Shown here: positions 26,227-38,478 of the stretch, piece by piece
Layout of the letters: each line of letters starts with the position of its first letter
Numbering within the stretch: the first letter of the stretch is position 1
From: Branchinecta lynchi
Lineage: Eukaryota > Arthropoda > Branchiopoda > Anostraca > Branchinectidae
Assembly (NCBI GenBank): GCA_023053575.1
Contig: JAKZAP010000001.1
Span: forward strand, 16,012,849-16,076,848
Reading direction: 5' to 3'
DNA: 64,000 nt
Program-made: the position numbers and the translations under genes
The notes under the pieces: model-generated
Database searches by the model: none
Told to the model about the DNA's origin: nothing
Seen by the model: only the letters and a program-made list of their open reading frames with translations

Positions 26227-27800
26227 GCCGCGTCGCACAAATTTTGGAGGCCCAAAATTTTACTAAAATCATTCGGTAGTTCGATACTACAGCTATTCGG
26301 TATATTTATAGGGATTCGGTAGTTACAGCCTACAGAATCCCGAATAGGCTATGGGTACAAATCTATTCGGTTAATGGTCGGAAATCGGTAATTTATTCGG
26401 TATATTTACCAGGATACGGTAGTTCTCAGAAATTCGGTGAACGAATTTACTGAAATTATTCGGTAAATTTTCGATGCCATACTATTCGGTATATTTACGG
26501 AGATTCAGTAGCTACCGATTAGTCCCGAGTAGACTATCGGTCCAAAATTATCCGGTATCATGATTGGGATTTCGTAGAGTCTTCGGTGTAATTTCCAGGA
26601 CTCAGTACTCACCACGAACTTCCGGTCCAGTTTTGACGAAATTATGCCGAATTCGAATATTACTCGGTAGTTTTTCGAAACCAAAATTATTCGTTATAGT
26701 TGAAGTGAATGCCGAATAAGCTATCGGTCTAAATTTATTCGGTATAATAAGGGATTCTATAATCTTTTTGACATAATTGCAAGGATTCGGTAGTTACAAC
26801 GAATAACTTCGGTCCAGTTTCGATGAAATTATACATATTTATTCGGTACGATTTGGACTCGGCAGTTAGGCTGAATCCCGGATATGCCATCGGTCCCAGA
26901 TTATTCAGAACAATAACTCTGATCCGGTAATTAATTCGGTATAATTGCTGGTAGTTATTACAAACTCCAAACGTCGGTCCGATTTCGACGAAAATTTACC
27001 GAACCCCGAATAACTGTCCATAAATATTCGCTATATTCTTATCCTGAATTACAAACTCTGGTCCAATTTCGACGTCAATCCTCAAATGCGGAAGTGAAGG
27101 ACTGGTAAGAGAAGGACTTAGCCTACCCATGATTTCACAGGTAGTCCTTCCTTTTACTCTGGATCCCAAAAGGACGCCCTAATCATATATATTTAAAAAA
27201 GTTCCGACTGCGGCGCCTTTCTAAATTCTCTATTTCATAGAAGGGCGCGACACTTAGCTGTAGTTTTGAGACAGTTATAGGTTTGGGATTTCAGAAACAT
27301 TATAAACAGAACCTGCATGGAAATAGTTAAATTTGGTAAGAAAAAGCGAACTAAAAATCTCGCCTGAGGCGCTCACTATATGTGATCATGGGTAGTAGTG
27401 GGTTAGCCTAAAGTAGCTACAAGCTGCTGCCGAGATGTTGCTTCATTCGGTTTTATTGTTTCTGGAAATTCTTGGAAAATTCTTTTATCCATGGTAAAAG
27501 ATGGGATTTGGAAGCAGTTGAACTTCACAAGAAAAACTAATTGAATTTATTTAGTCTTGGGATGTAGTAAGTCAAAGCTGCTACTGGAATCGTGCCTCGG
27601 CAATATACTGCCCAAGTTGGCTTCGCAAAAATGACGCATAGTAGCTGTCTCATCATCTTTCATACTGCCCTTTAGTGTTACCTCTTTGTACTTAATCTTT
27701 TCCACTGACAATCTAAAATAATTAAATCTCGAATTCTTAGATTCTAGGATTCGGTACAAATATTGGCTCTGCACCCTCCCCCTCCCCCCAACGCCACTGC
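26227..27800. mobile_element. hAT-like element D, copy D1
   Basis: Left end GCGTCGCACAAATTTTGG and right end TTGGCTCTGCACCC..CAACGCCACTG match the termini of D2. The left half is packed with ATTCGGTA motifs; the right half has a TTCGCCTGAGGCGCTCAC block found also in D2. No transposase frame. The terminal bases are decayed and no clear target duplication is seen. Confidence 0.65.
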
Positions 27801-27944
27801 CCTTCGTAGCCATGGGACTAGAAAGCTTCATTTGCAGGCAAAATTCGCGTTTGGTAACTGCCTTTGTGTTATTCTGGCAAGCTCAAACATACGACTGAGA
27901 GTACTATTCTCTCAACCATGGGGGGGGGGGGATCTATAAATTGA

Positions 27945-28530
27945 AGGTGTCAGTATCATGACATCTCCCGCTCGTCAAGTCACCCAGCCCCCTCCTGCAA
28001 CTCCCCTATCGACGGGTCCGGTCTAGGTCTATACACGGTGCTTCTACGGTCTAAGAAGGCCCTGCCTTAAAGTTCTGTACCGGCCACTACACTTTAAGCG
28101 TCGACAATATTTCCGGGAACAGTCGTTCGAGAGTTATGCATGCCGCACGGTTTTCAAGACCCCCTCTAAATGCCCCCCACCACAGTACTCGTATCCAGTC
28201 CCGATCTACTATGGTCTCATTTAGGGCTTCTGGTTATCCATTTCGCGCCCTGATCCCTCAACTCCAAGCGTGCCATCAGATTTACGGTAGCCCCCTCCGT
28301 TTCTCTCACGATTGATAGATCCTCAGGGCCTAGATACATAATTTCCAGGACAGGTGACCTTAAATACTCCTTGATCCCAATTTGATTATCAAGTTCAGTC
28401 CGAGTCGGATCATTCTTTAGAAAGTTGTGCATGCCACAAGATTTGTGGGTTCTCCAACCAAGCCCCCCCCCCCTCCCCTCCACACTGACAAGTTCTGGTA
28501 CGGACCTGCAATAGGACATTCTTACCAACT
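27945..28530 (-). mobile_element. Element B, copy B2 (old fragment)
   Basis: C-rich units with CCCCCTCC..CAACTCCCC, GGGTCCGGTC and GAGAGTTATGCATGCC repeats of about 140-280 bp match the family B interior in reverse. Both ends are missing. Confidence 0.55.
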
Positions 28531-28857
28531 AACTACTTAATGGCTCAGAAAGGAAGTGACGATAAAATGCTTAGAGACAATCAGGACTCTTACCGGAATT
28601 TAATCTTTGTGTTTCAAAGTTCCTAACACAACAAAAAGCTTTGGCTTTGCTGATATTGTACAGACATTTTTTTTGTAATTTCATCAAAAAACATATAAAT
28701 TAAACAAATAATTTACCATTAACAGCCACTTTTAAGACAAAAGAATCCTGATTGTGGCCGCAATTCGAACCACCATGAATCCGCTATATCATTCTTTCAT
28801 TCCCCCCCCCCCCCAAAAAAAAAATCAATAACATAAAATAAATACCCTTTCCTCTTA
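28531..28857. other. Non-coding gap
   Basis: Ends in a poly-C/poly-A stretch near 28805-28830 that may be the tail of the LINE fragment that follows. Confidence 0.4.
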
Positions 28858-29120
28858 TCACACTTCTTTCCTATTCAAAGAATGGGATTTAACCATTCTC
28901 TTGAATGATACCAGACTTACAGCCGCTCTGACCGATTCTGGAAGGTCATTACAGACACTCACACCCATGTTCCTGAGAACAAATCCTGCTCTTCTGGTAT
29001 TTCTTCTCTCGTGAGCTAAATCCTCCGAATGTCGGGTAAAATAAGGGTGATAAAACGAGTTAGTGTTACAAAACTCATAAAAGTACTCAGGGCTTACCTT
29101 ATTTACGCTTTGAAAAAAGT
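28858..29120 (-). pseudogene. LINE reverse transcriptase C-terminal fragment
   Basis: The minus strand reads TRRAGFVLRNMGVSVCNDLP then ESVRAAVSLVSFKRMVKSHS and a stop at 28858-28860. The pattern NxLPxxVRxAxSLxxFKRxxK is the usual C-terminal end of non-LTR retrotransposon polymerases. The rest of the protein is absent. Confidence 0.7.
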
Positions 29121-29505
29121 GTATATGGAAATAATGGCTATATAGGTTTCTAGTTTCATTGCTTCCTTGACAATTTCTTATTAATTCGTTCCTAGTTCCT
29201 AGTTATTCCCTGTCTTCACTTGGCTCCGGGGTAACAAAAGACGAAAACAAACATAACATACTTGCAACATTTTGTTAAGCCAGAGGTTCTCTTTTTGTTT
29301 CGAAATTTGTCAGATTCTTCTGAGCCAACAACGCACCCAAACGAAAACTCTCGCCATACCAAGGCTTAGAATGTTGGTTCACACTCAAGTCAAATCCATA
29401 ACCAGTTTCGCGAGACAACCTTGTCGTCCTTAAATCTCGCGAAAAAAACCGGATTCCCGCCATTAACTCTCAATCAGAAACAAAATGTAAGTATGAGTCC
29501 TGACC
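29121..29505. other. Non-coding gap
   Basis: No recognised gene. The 9-mer GTCCTGACC at 29497-29505 is the left target duplication of the TIR element listed next. Confidence 0.4.
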
Positions 29506-29719
29506 CAGGTTTGGTCACCAAGATCACCAAGAACCAAGGTGTACGAGTTACTTCAGGATACTTTGGGTTACTTAGGGTTACTTTGGGTTGGATTGGGTTA
29601 CATTGCACTGGGTTACATTGGGTTACTTTGGGTTACTTTGGGTCACATTGGGTTACTTTGAGATACTTTTGGGTTAGTTTCCAGGGTGTACGAAGTTACT
29701 TTCGGTGACCAACCCTTGG
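29506..29719. mobile_element. 214-bp TIR element filled with a decamer minisatellite
   Basis: Ends CAGGTTTGGTCACC and GGTGACCAACCCTTGG are inverted repeats. GTCCTGACC flanks both sides (29497-29505, 29720-29728), a 9-bp duplication. GGTGTACGA(A)GTTACTT occurs at both inner edges. The interior is about 12 variants of TTGGGTTACT. Confidence 0.7.
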
Positions 29720-30255
29720 GTCCTGACCAATATCGAGTTTCTTAAGAACAACTTTTTTGTTCTTCAAATTCAAAATACTTCGTTGTTCTGATTTCTATCA
29801 AATTGCATCAAGGATTTTCACACAACGCAGTTTCTTTTCCTGAAAAACCATTATTTGCCAAGACCCACGGCGTTCCTCATAACGCTGCATCTGAGGCTAA
29901 AAGAGACATGACAGCCGTCGCAATTGGCACACTTTGTAGGCAGTGAGCAGGGTTTCCAAAGTGACACTTTTGGTGTCATAATGACACTTTTTTAAGTCCG
30001 TGAAACTTTCCACACTTTCAGGACAAAATGTTGCACTTTTTGCTAAATTGACACTTTTATGAAACTTTCTTAGTATTAGTCGTACAGTTTCATAGAAATA
30101 CGAATTTCTGTTAGTTACTGAACTGCACGGGTGACTGGAAGTCTTGTCCAGAACTCTGGTTTAATCGTTACTTTCGACAATGACTCCTTAGAAGCATGAT
30201 TGATGTAAATATTGTGATAGTTTGACCTCTCATCTGAACTAAAGGTTGTGTTTGT

Positions 30256-31380
30256 TTTTGGGATCGCAATACGTAAGTAGAGGGATACCTATGACATCGC
30301 AAAAGTTGTCCGTCTGTCTCTGAGCGCGATAACTCTCGAAGTGAATGAGATATTTTGATGAAACTTGGTGGGAAGGTCCTTTGGGTCAAGGGAATGGTCG
30401 AGTTGATACATGGGCTCTGTAGCCCTACATTTAGGGGTGGGGGTTAAATTAAGGGACAAACAAAATATTTTTAAACGGCTAATGAGATTGCCGATTAAGG
30501 GGTAAGAAGGCATTCTGACAAGAAGTTTGCCCAGAATCCCGCCAAAAACCGGAAAGTTTGTTAAAAGTAAAAGTTTTATTTGAAGTTGACTAGATGTTCG
30601 ATTTAGGCGTAAGAAGACATGCTGAACACTTATGTAAGGTAAAGTAAGGTACAATTTTAATGGCAAATGTAAATAAACCTAGTGTTTCTCAAAAGCATCA
30701 GACATGCCATTGGCATAAAAAACGACGCTTCACTAATTCTGATGGGTTTGTACAAATTATTAATACAATTCTAGCCTAAGGCATTGTAAAGAAAAAACAA
30801 ACGAACAACTATCAACTATGTGGAAACCATTTTCTAGCCGGACAAGTAGTTTACCCGGAATCCGGCCAAAACCGAAAAACTGGTCAAAGTTAAAGTTCTT
30901 TTTTAGTTGATTAGATATCCGATTTAGGGGTATGAGATACTGAGTTCGTTTATGACAATAATTTTTTACCCGACATATAGTCCGCCCGGAAACCGGCTAG
31001 AACCGGAAAATGTGTTTTAAGTTAAATTTTTCTTAGAAGTTGATTAGATGTTCGAATAGGGGAGATAAGATACACCGAGTTCGTTTTTTAGCTTTCTTTC
31101 TTCGCCGGACAAGTAGTTCCGGAATTCGGCCGAAACCGGGAAATTGCCAGAAGTAAGGCAGGAAGTTTTCGTCAAAACAGATATGACTTATAGGGGTAAA
31201 CACACATGCTGAATCCATATCTGAACTTGTTTTTTTGGCTATTTGGACTGAACTGTTTCTGAATTTTAATAGTAAAAATGTTCCCGGAGTCTGGCGAAGA
31301 CTGGATCTGGGAAGACAAGACCCAATTGTCTGGATCAAGTATTGAATTTTTGGGACCCCATCGAAACCTTTGGTCTTGTT
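30256..31380 (+). mobile_element. Element A, copy A7 (inside hAT element G)
   Basis: Left end TTTTTGGGATCGCAATACGT, short microsatellite, about six units, right end GGGACCCCATCGAAACCTTT..GGTCTTGTT. A foreign insert lies at 30640-30829. Confidence 0.85.
30640..30829 (-). mobile_element. Short retroelement fragment in A7
   Basis: Splits the family block CACTTATGT|GGAAACCATTTT. On the minus strand it ends TAAAATTGTACCTTACTTTACC, a simple-repeat-like 3' tail also seen at 14388-14405. ACTATGT/CTTATGT at the edges may be the target duplication. Likely a 5'-truncated LINE or SINE. Confidence 0.5.
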
Positions 31381-33063
31381 ATCTTGGATTATATGCCGGG
31401 ATTCTATGGGCAACGACTTGGCTCTCAGATCCCTTCTCCTGTTATGGGCAACAACGGCGTTTCCGCTGTAAACACCGATTTTTTATTTTTTGGGGAGGGG
31501 GCCGATCAGTCGGACCAGTGTTCAAAACCGGTACTTAATATCCACTTTTAAACAGAAATTGGATAAATATTGACATTTTGAAAATTTCACTTAAAAAGGC
31601 AACTTTAGATCTCGAGAGGTTGAAGCATAGGGGGTTGCGCTCCCGTTCCCCTTGAGTATTTCCTTGGTGGAAAAATCAGAAAGGTGACACTTTCTGAATT
31701 TGTAAATGACACCGAATGGCACTTTTTGGCTGAAAAAGTGACACTCTCGGCCAAAATATTTGTCAACCCTGGCAGTGAGCAAGGCGAGTCTTTGCTATAA
31801 CTGTGGCAACCAGCACAACGAGCGCATTTTGGAGAATCAGACGAATGTGGGCATTTGGCTACACCGTGGTTTGGGGATTGACAGCGAAAGCAGCGCCTTG
31901 GCATTCGGTGGAATTCATGAACACGAAAAACTTCATACCCGATTTTTACCCCGATTTTCATAGCTGTAAAGAGACCAACTTGACTTTTGAACCCGATTTT
32001 GAAAGAACGAGAGCCCGAAATAGGCACGACTTCACAACAGGGTCTTCAAGGCATCGGCCGTAATGCTGACTGGAACACTCCTGACAACACCCAAAAATTT
32101 AGGAGAAATAATTTTGGCAGTAGTACCCTCCGGCAAACCCTTGGTGATTGATCTTGCAACAACCTCTGCATAAGAAGCACTTGAAGTGTGGACGATGAGG
32201 CGATTTCTTTGAGTATTCGCTCTGACATTAGTGATCCTTTCGTTGTCTTCAACGGTGTCAATGTGTAGCGTCCTGGAATCAATGTTAAGAAGACACGACG
32301 GGATATTACTAACAACATCAGTGTACGTATCGGAAGGTGGTGAGCAATGGATGGCTGTCAAAGCCTCGGCACGAGTGGAAATACCGGTGAAGCGATCGAG
32401 AGTAGAAACTACTTCAGCAATAAAACGGACATCATTAGCAACAGCCCTGAACTTGCTAGTCAAGACAGATATGGCAACAGAAGGTCGACTGGAACTTCAC
32501 TCGGAAATCGTATGACGAAATCCGGAAAAGCAACGTCCACGTCATCACAGCGACGGAAAGCATCAACAATATCACATAGATGATTGGCCTGGTCATTTCT
32601 TCTCGGGGGGAGCTCACTAGGAAAGGCAAGAGCCCACAGAAACTTTTTCGCAGCGACAATCGCATCAACAGTGAAGAATTCTGCAGCAAACTTTTTGACA
32701 GAATTTGTATCAACTCCCGAGTAGAGACTTTTCTGAAAAAAAATTCAGAACTGGCTGATAAACCAGACTAACTGACATCTCGTCATTTCGTTCACTTTTC
32801 GCCATTCCACAAATGGAGACTTTCAGTAACGGCTTTCAACGGTTTCATAAACAAAAAGTTACCCAGTATTTGCGACCGTTCAGGTCAACGGTCAGTTGAA
32901 GACTCGTATCCAGCGTTTGGCATGGGGTATCAAAAACTGCCCCACTTCCACTTTCCAACGCACTGAACCGAACTTTTCCACTCCCGATGTAGAAGAAAAG
33001 CCTGATTCATGCTGATCTTCTACCGTATTGACTCCCTTCGGCCAAGTCCTTCTACCGTATTGA

Positions 33064-34912
33064 CGCACTTGCCCTTCGGCCAAGTGCCATATAGCGATAG
33101 CAAATTCTGTCCGTCCGTCGGTCTGTCGGTCCGGGTTTTGCTAGTTCGGGCACTTCAACATAAGCTAGGACGATGAAACTTGGCAGGCATATCAGGGACC
33201 CGATAAGATTAAATTGGAAATAGTCACTACCCTGATCCGAGCATCGTGGTGAGAGTGGAGGGAGGGGGATCCGCAATCTTGTGGAGTTTATAACTTACGA
33301 ACGAGAGGTCGGACCTTAATGAAACTTGATATTTGGAATCAATTTGGAATCCTAGGACAAGTCCTAGGTACGTCATCGACATAAATGAACCGGATTCGGG
33401 CATCATGTGGGGAGTGGGGGGGGGGGAGGATCCCGCGAGTTCGGTGCGTCCTGATGTACTAGGACGACGAATCAGGGCTGGCATATCAGGGACTCCAATA
33501 AACTGACTCCAGAATAGTCGTTTGCCTGATGCGACTATCGTGGCGGAGTAGAGGGATTGGAATCCAGAATCTTGTGGCTTTCATAACTTTTGAACAGGCG
33601 ATCGGGTTTGACAGAAACTTGAGCTTAGAAAAAGAAACTTAAAGCTAGTGGAAAGAGGTGTCAAGTCCGGACGGGATCCAAAACTTGTGGGGGGGGGGGA
33701 TTTGAAGGGGGGCATCAAAGTTTTCGTGAAACGCTTAGAGCCGAGGGATCAGGATGGAATTTGGTGGGAAGAACGACATAAGCCCTAGACACGTTCTTGA
33801 CTGAACCAGATCATATCGGGGCTCTTTGGGGGGGGGGGGAGGGGGTTTCCCGGAATTCCGGTGATCGCGAGTTACAGTACTTCCAGATGTGCTAAGGACG
33901 ATACAACTTGGCAGGCATTAGTGGTCCGACCAACTAGGATTAGGAACCTGACACGATTTCCACGACTTCCGTTCCTGGATCCAACCATTTTTGGGGGAGT
34001 TAAGGGAAATATCCGGAAATACTGACTTCCGTAGTTGGCGAACCGGTGGTCTGATTCGAGTGAAACTTTATGGGTGATCAGAACTAATGACCTGGATTAT
34101 GTAAAACTTGTCTCCAAACCACAAGTGGCAACAGCTGGGGGAGTTGGGGGGGGGGGGGGGGGGGCAGAAACTTTGTGACATGCACAAACACCAAACGAAA
34201 TGGCCTAAAGGGATGCAAGTTGGACAGTACCGAGTTTATGCGGCCTAGTTTGTTAGTTGGCGTCCGGACCAGATGCGGCCACAGTGGGAGGGGGAAATGC
34301 TCGTACAGGGGTCAAACGAGTGGAGTTATTTGAATGAAACTTGGGAAGTAGAGAGAAAATGTGCCCTAGATGACGTATTTTAAGGTCTGGACCGGATCCG
34401 AGCACGGTGGGGGGGGGGGTACCGGACTTTCCCGGAGACTCGAGTGAAACTTGATAGCCAGTAAGAGAAGATGCTTTAGATAATCTGTTTATGTGGCTGG
34501 ACCAGATTAGGCCGTAGTAGGGGGATTTGAGGGGGACGGGTACTGGAAATAGTATGGCACTGGTAGAGATCAAACTAGTGTGGTGAAACATTTGCCCTAG
34601 ATGATGGGAGAAGATGCCGGAAATGCTCAGACTCGCGTGAAGCTAGATATCCTATTTCTAGGTCCGATCCTAGAAGGGTGAAGGGGTTATTTTGTGACGT
34701 TCGCATCTGCTTTCTTGTACCATATCAATCAATCAATCATTCAAGTGTATTCCAAATAGCTAAAAGCTAGAAGTGGAATACAAATCTATAAAATATACAC
34801 AGACACGAAACAAATTAACTAATACACTTACAACATTTTACCAGAAATAGATGATGGGACAAAGATGCTTTAACTCGTAATAAGTGCCATATGAGCTCTT
34901 AGCTCTTGTTTT
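33064..34912 (+). mobile_element. Element B, copy B3
   Basis: Left end GCACTTGCCCTTCGGCCAAG..TGCCATATAGCGATAGC with the (CCGTCGGT)n tract, about ten G-rich units, right end AAGTGCCATATGAGCTCTTAGCTCTTGTTTT. Several poly-G runs of 9-18 bases. A fragment with (ATTG)n-type edge and AAGTGTATTCC/GGAATACA (about 34724-34850) interrupts the last part. Confidence 0.85.
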
Positions 34913-35234
34913 ATTTCCCAATTTCCGGCTTTCATAAAATTCAGTCCGAACTATCTGCCGAAGGCGAAAAATAGCACTTATAACCTTTTCCTTTTATCAC
35001 ATATCGACCTCCTAGTTCCATTTTCTCCAGATTCTAGTCTAGCTAACGATTCGTGCTCGAAAATATTTAGGTTCATAGCACATAGACCTGTCTTAATTTT
35101 CCAGCTTAATTTTTTACTTCGCTAATTACTCGTCCGCTTGCTTCGGAACTTATTCCCTTGCTGAATTCCATAAATTTCGTACCCCCTTCCGAATTCCCTA
35201 CTAAATCATCCATCCTAAAGGTTGATATTAGGGG
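34913..35234. other. Non-coding gap
   Basis: AT-rich sequence between B3 and A8. Nothing recognised. Confidence 0.4.
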
Positions 35235-35560
35235 TCCGAGAGCTTAAGTGACAGGACGGCTTCGTAAAGTCTGTTCGTCCGTCTGTCGGTCATCACAATA
35301 ACTTTCAAAGGAACTGAGATATTTTAATGAAATTTAGAATGAGGGTCTTTCGGGTCACAATAAAGATCACATTCTGCATCACGAATCAGCCCATGCATTT
35401 AGCGGTTGGTATGGGGTCCAAATTAAATGCATTTCTTCCTTCAAGGTGATGATTTTGAGTAATCAAAATCATGACATGCTAAACCTGTAACTGAACTTCA
35501 TCAGGCTGTTTATGTCGATAAAAGGATAACCGGACTGAATACATCATCTATCTGTTTTTG
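35235..35560 (+). mobile_element. Element A, copy A8 (left part, old)
   Basis: GGACGGCTTCGTAAAGTCTG..CGTCCGTCTGTCGGTC, then ATATTTTAATGAAATT and GGGTCACAATAAAG are decayed forms of the family left end. It stops after about one unit. Confidence 0.55.
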
Positions 35561-35639
35561 CTTTCCTAGTGCAATGGTACGACCGGAATCTCTTCTCTTC
35601 CGAGATTCCGGTTGAAAAATTCCGAAGTAAATCGGAAGT

Positions 35640-35815
35640 CTTAGAAATAATTCAGGCATCGAAAAATTACCAAATGATTTCAGTAAATTCTCTCACCGAA
35701 TTCGTGATAACTACCGAATACTGGCAATTATACCGAATCTCGATCTTTATACCGAAGAGATTTATACAGATAGCTAGAATATCGAAAAAATACCGAACAA
35801 TTTTTATCTTCTGAT
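35640..35815 (-). mobile_element. Element D fragment D3
   Basis: In reverse this matches D2 at about 41090-41215 nearly base for base (ATTCGGTATAATTGCCAGTA, TTCGGTAGTTATCACGA). Confidence 0.7.
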
Positions 35816-36370
35816 AAAACTTGGGGATGAAGGGTGGTGTATATGCAAAGAACATGATCAAGCAAATTATTCTATGAGTTTTTAACAGCATTGATATTCT
35901 GGTCGTAATCCTGTCTAGACGTCCGAAAGTGTCTGTACAGGGTGGTTCCATGTGTTTGGGGCTGGTTTGGGGAGGGGGGGGGGGGGCTAAAAATATGCCA
36001 TAAAGTTCAACAATTACACCGGTAGAAAAAATAGTCAGGAACCACGGGCGAGAAGTTGTACGAATTTCAGGAAACATTAACACCGATTTTTATGAGGTTG
36101 AGCAAAAGGTCATTGGGTAGATCAGTTGTGGCAGCAGGCCAATCACTTCAGCTTTCGCTGAAGATATTGATATGGTGGCTTTTTGGGGCCACAAATCGGT
36201 ACTGCAGTGAGTTTTTTTTAAATATCATATTTTACGCAAATAATTCAAAACAAGTAGCTGAGCGGAGTCCCTTGTACGATTCTTAAACTTTAACCGAAAA
36301 TGGGTGAGACAGGACAGTCTAGTTACCCATCACATATTCACTTAACTAGGTTTGGAGGCCCGATAAAAAA
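35816..36370. other. Non-coding gap
   Basis: Poly-G run near 35976. The 76-codon plus frame at 36056-36286 has no domain. Nothing recognised. Confidence 0.4.
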
Positions 36371-37709
36371 AACAAGAGCTACGAGCTCATATGGCACTTG
36401 TTACTAGTAGGCACGGCTCAGTTATGTCAATGATATATCTAGTGTTTGCTAGGTGCCTTCCCACCAAGTTTCATCTCGATCCCTCCACTCATAGCGTTTT
36501 CCAATATTTCCGGTTGCCCCCTCCAGCTCCCCCCAAAAGTCACCGGATCCGGTCCGGATTTTAAGTGGGTCGTCTGAGGCATGAGGTCTTTCCAAGTATC
36601 AAGTTCCATCGAGATCCGATCACCCGTTCAAAAGTTATAAATACCTCAAGATTCCGGATTCCCCCTCCCTCCACTCCCCCCACAGTGCCCGAATCGGCTC
36701 GGTTATATCATTGAGGTATCTAGTGTTTGCTAGGTGTCTTCCCACTACGTTTCATCTCGATCCCTCCACTCATAGCGTTTCCAAGATTTCCGGTTGCCCC
36801 CTCCAGCTCCCCCCAAAAGTCCCCGGATCAGGTCCGGATTTTAAGTGGGTCGTCTGAGGCATGAGGTCGTTCCAAATATCAAGTTTCATCGAGATCCGGT
36901 CACCCGTTCAAAATTTATAAATACCTCAAGATTCCGGATTCCCCCTCCCTCCACTCCCCCGACAGTGCCCGAATCGGCTCGGTCATGTCAATGATGTATC
37001 TAGTGTTTTCTAGGTGTCTTCCCACCAAGTTTCATCTCGATCCCTCCACTCATAGCGTTTCCCAAGATTTCCGGTTGCCTCCTCCAGCTCCCCCCAAAAG
37101 TCCCCGGATCCGGTCCGGATTTTAAGTGGGTCGTCTGAGGCATGAGTTCTTTCCAAATATCAAGTTCCATCGAGATCCGATCACCCGTTCAAAAGTTATA
37201 AATACCTCAAGATTCCGGATTCCCCCTCCCTCCACTCTCCCAACAGTACCCGAATCGGCTCGGTTATGTCAATGATGTATCTAGTGTTTGCTAGGTGTCT
37301 TCCCACCAAGTTTCATCTCGATCCCTCCACTCATAGCGTTTCCCAAGATTTTCGGTTGCCCCCTCCAGCCCCCCCCCCCCCCAAAAAAAAGTCACTGGAT
37401 CCGGTCCGGATTTTAAATGGGTTGTCTGAGGCATGAGGTCTTTCCAAATATCAAGTTTCATCGAGATCCAATCACCCGTTCAAAAGTTATAAATACCTCA
37501 AGATTACGGATTCCCCCTCCCTCCACTCCCCCCACGGTGCTCGGATGGGGGAAGTGACTATTTCCAACTTAATTATTTGGGGTCGCTGATACGCCTGCCA
37601 AGTTTTATCGTCCTAGCTTATGTGGAAGTGCCCGAACTAGCAAAACCTGGACAGACCGATAGACCGACGGACGGACAGAAATTGCGATCGCTATTTGGCA
37701 CGCCATAAA
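36371..37709 (-). mobile_element. Element B, copy B4 with four exact 281-bp units
   Basis: Right end AACAAGAGCTACGAGCTCAT..ATGGCACTTG at 36371, then four units starting CGGCTC at 36414, 36695, 36975 and 37256, then the left end with GACCGACGGACGGACAG and GCGATCGCTATTTGGCA. Units are over 90 percent alike, far closer than in other copies. Each contains two related ~140-bp halves (..AAGTTTCATC..GAGATCC..). Confidence 0.9.
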
Positions 37710-37880
37710 AATACGTGTCTTGGTTGCTCCGCTACTCACAAATAATCGATTTTCATATAGTGGACTTTCTCTGTCGGATTTTTGGTATCTCTTTGCACTT
37801 GTGGCTATGTCATATGCTTGAAGAAAACGATTTATGAAAAATAAGTGTTCATGCAGTGAGCTTACCTTCACAAAGCTTAC

Positions 37881-37981
37881 TTTTGGCCACTGAAAGCCAC
37901 GTTTGTGTTGAGATGGAAATTCTCCGCGCCATAGTAGAATTTTGCGTTGTGAGGATGGCCGTAGATCTTTTGAACGTTATG
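37881..37981 (-). CDS. Candidate internal exon, unrecognised protein
   Basis: The acceptor ttatatgctctag and donor CCAAAA|GTAAGC frame 101 bp open in phase 0: HNVQKIYGHPHNAKFYYGAE then NFHLNTNVAFSGQ. Many codons end in C, unlike the AT-rich surroundings. A second donor (GAAG|GTAAGC) lies 16 bases on. All three frames are open, so the call is weak. No family recognised. Confidence 0.35.
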
Positions 37982-38478
37982 CTAGAGCATATAATCCAAT
38001 CCAACAAGTTCAGTGAATTCAGTTAAATGACAAAAAAATAAGCTGGCTTTTCAGTTACACTTAAAGATTGTTGGAAGCGGAACGCGTTTACATTATCTTG
38101 ACATGATCTTGGCGCGGGAGTGAGCTCAATTTATGGCTCCAAAAACCCGCTATAAAATAAAGCCTCGGTGCAGCTTCTAACGTTGTACCAATGACAAAAA
38201 AAAACTCAGCGCCACAGCCGAAATTTTTGAAATGCAACTTTTTTGTGGCAACATTCAACTACTTCTCATACAGATTCTAGCTTTTAATGTAACTCATACC
38301 CCAGAATCCCGAGCCTAAAGTCCCACATAAATGACACTAATGGATATTACGGAAGGCGCGACATGCGATTTTTTTTTTTCGTTTATGACCATGACGTCTT
38401 TTTGTGGTCCCAAATGAAAAGTAAGGTCTACCTATAATATCATAGATGTTTTGACTGTATGTGACCACGACAACTCCA
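37982..38478. other. Non-coding gap
   Basis: AT-rich; no gene or recognised repeat. Confidence 0.4.

Larger units (their letters stand above)
29948..31771. mobile_element. hAT element G inserted in LINE Lb
   Basis: Starts CAGGGTTTCCAAAGTGACAC and ends TTTGTCAACCCTG. The exact 8-mer GCAGTGAG flanks both sides (29940-29947 and 31772-31779). The CAGGGTTG-type end and 8-bp duplication identify a hAT element. Both subterminal regions carry GTGACACTTT repeats. The interior has no transposase; most of it is element A7. Nesting order: LINE Lb, then G, then A7. Confidence 0.88.
29818..32815 (-). pseudogene. LINE family Lb, copy 1: ORF1 remnant split by a transposon
   Basis: A reverse-oriented copy of the LINE at 62640-64000. 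Parts 31780-32815 and 29818-29947 match it in order; between them sits the hAT element at 29948-31771. ORF1 remnants include CFRCQSPNHGVAKC (a CCHC knuckle) and SYSKDSPCSLP. The stop/ATG junction TAATG is kept near 29855. Beyond 29818 the match stops, so the polymerase and 3' end are missing. Frameshifts are present. Confidence 0.85.

Noticed and set aside
29540..29705. Telomere-like or CRISPR-like short repeats
   Set aside because: The unit is a variable TTGGGTTACT decamer without unique spacers, enclosed by inverted ends; it is a minisatellite in a small transposon.
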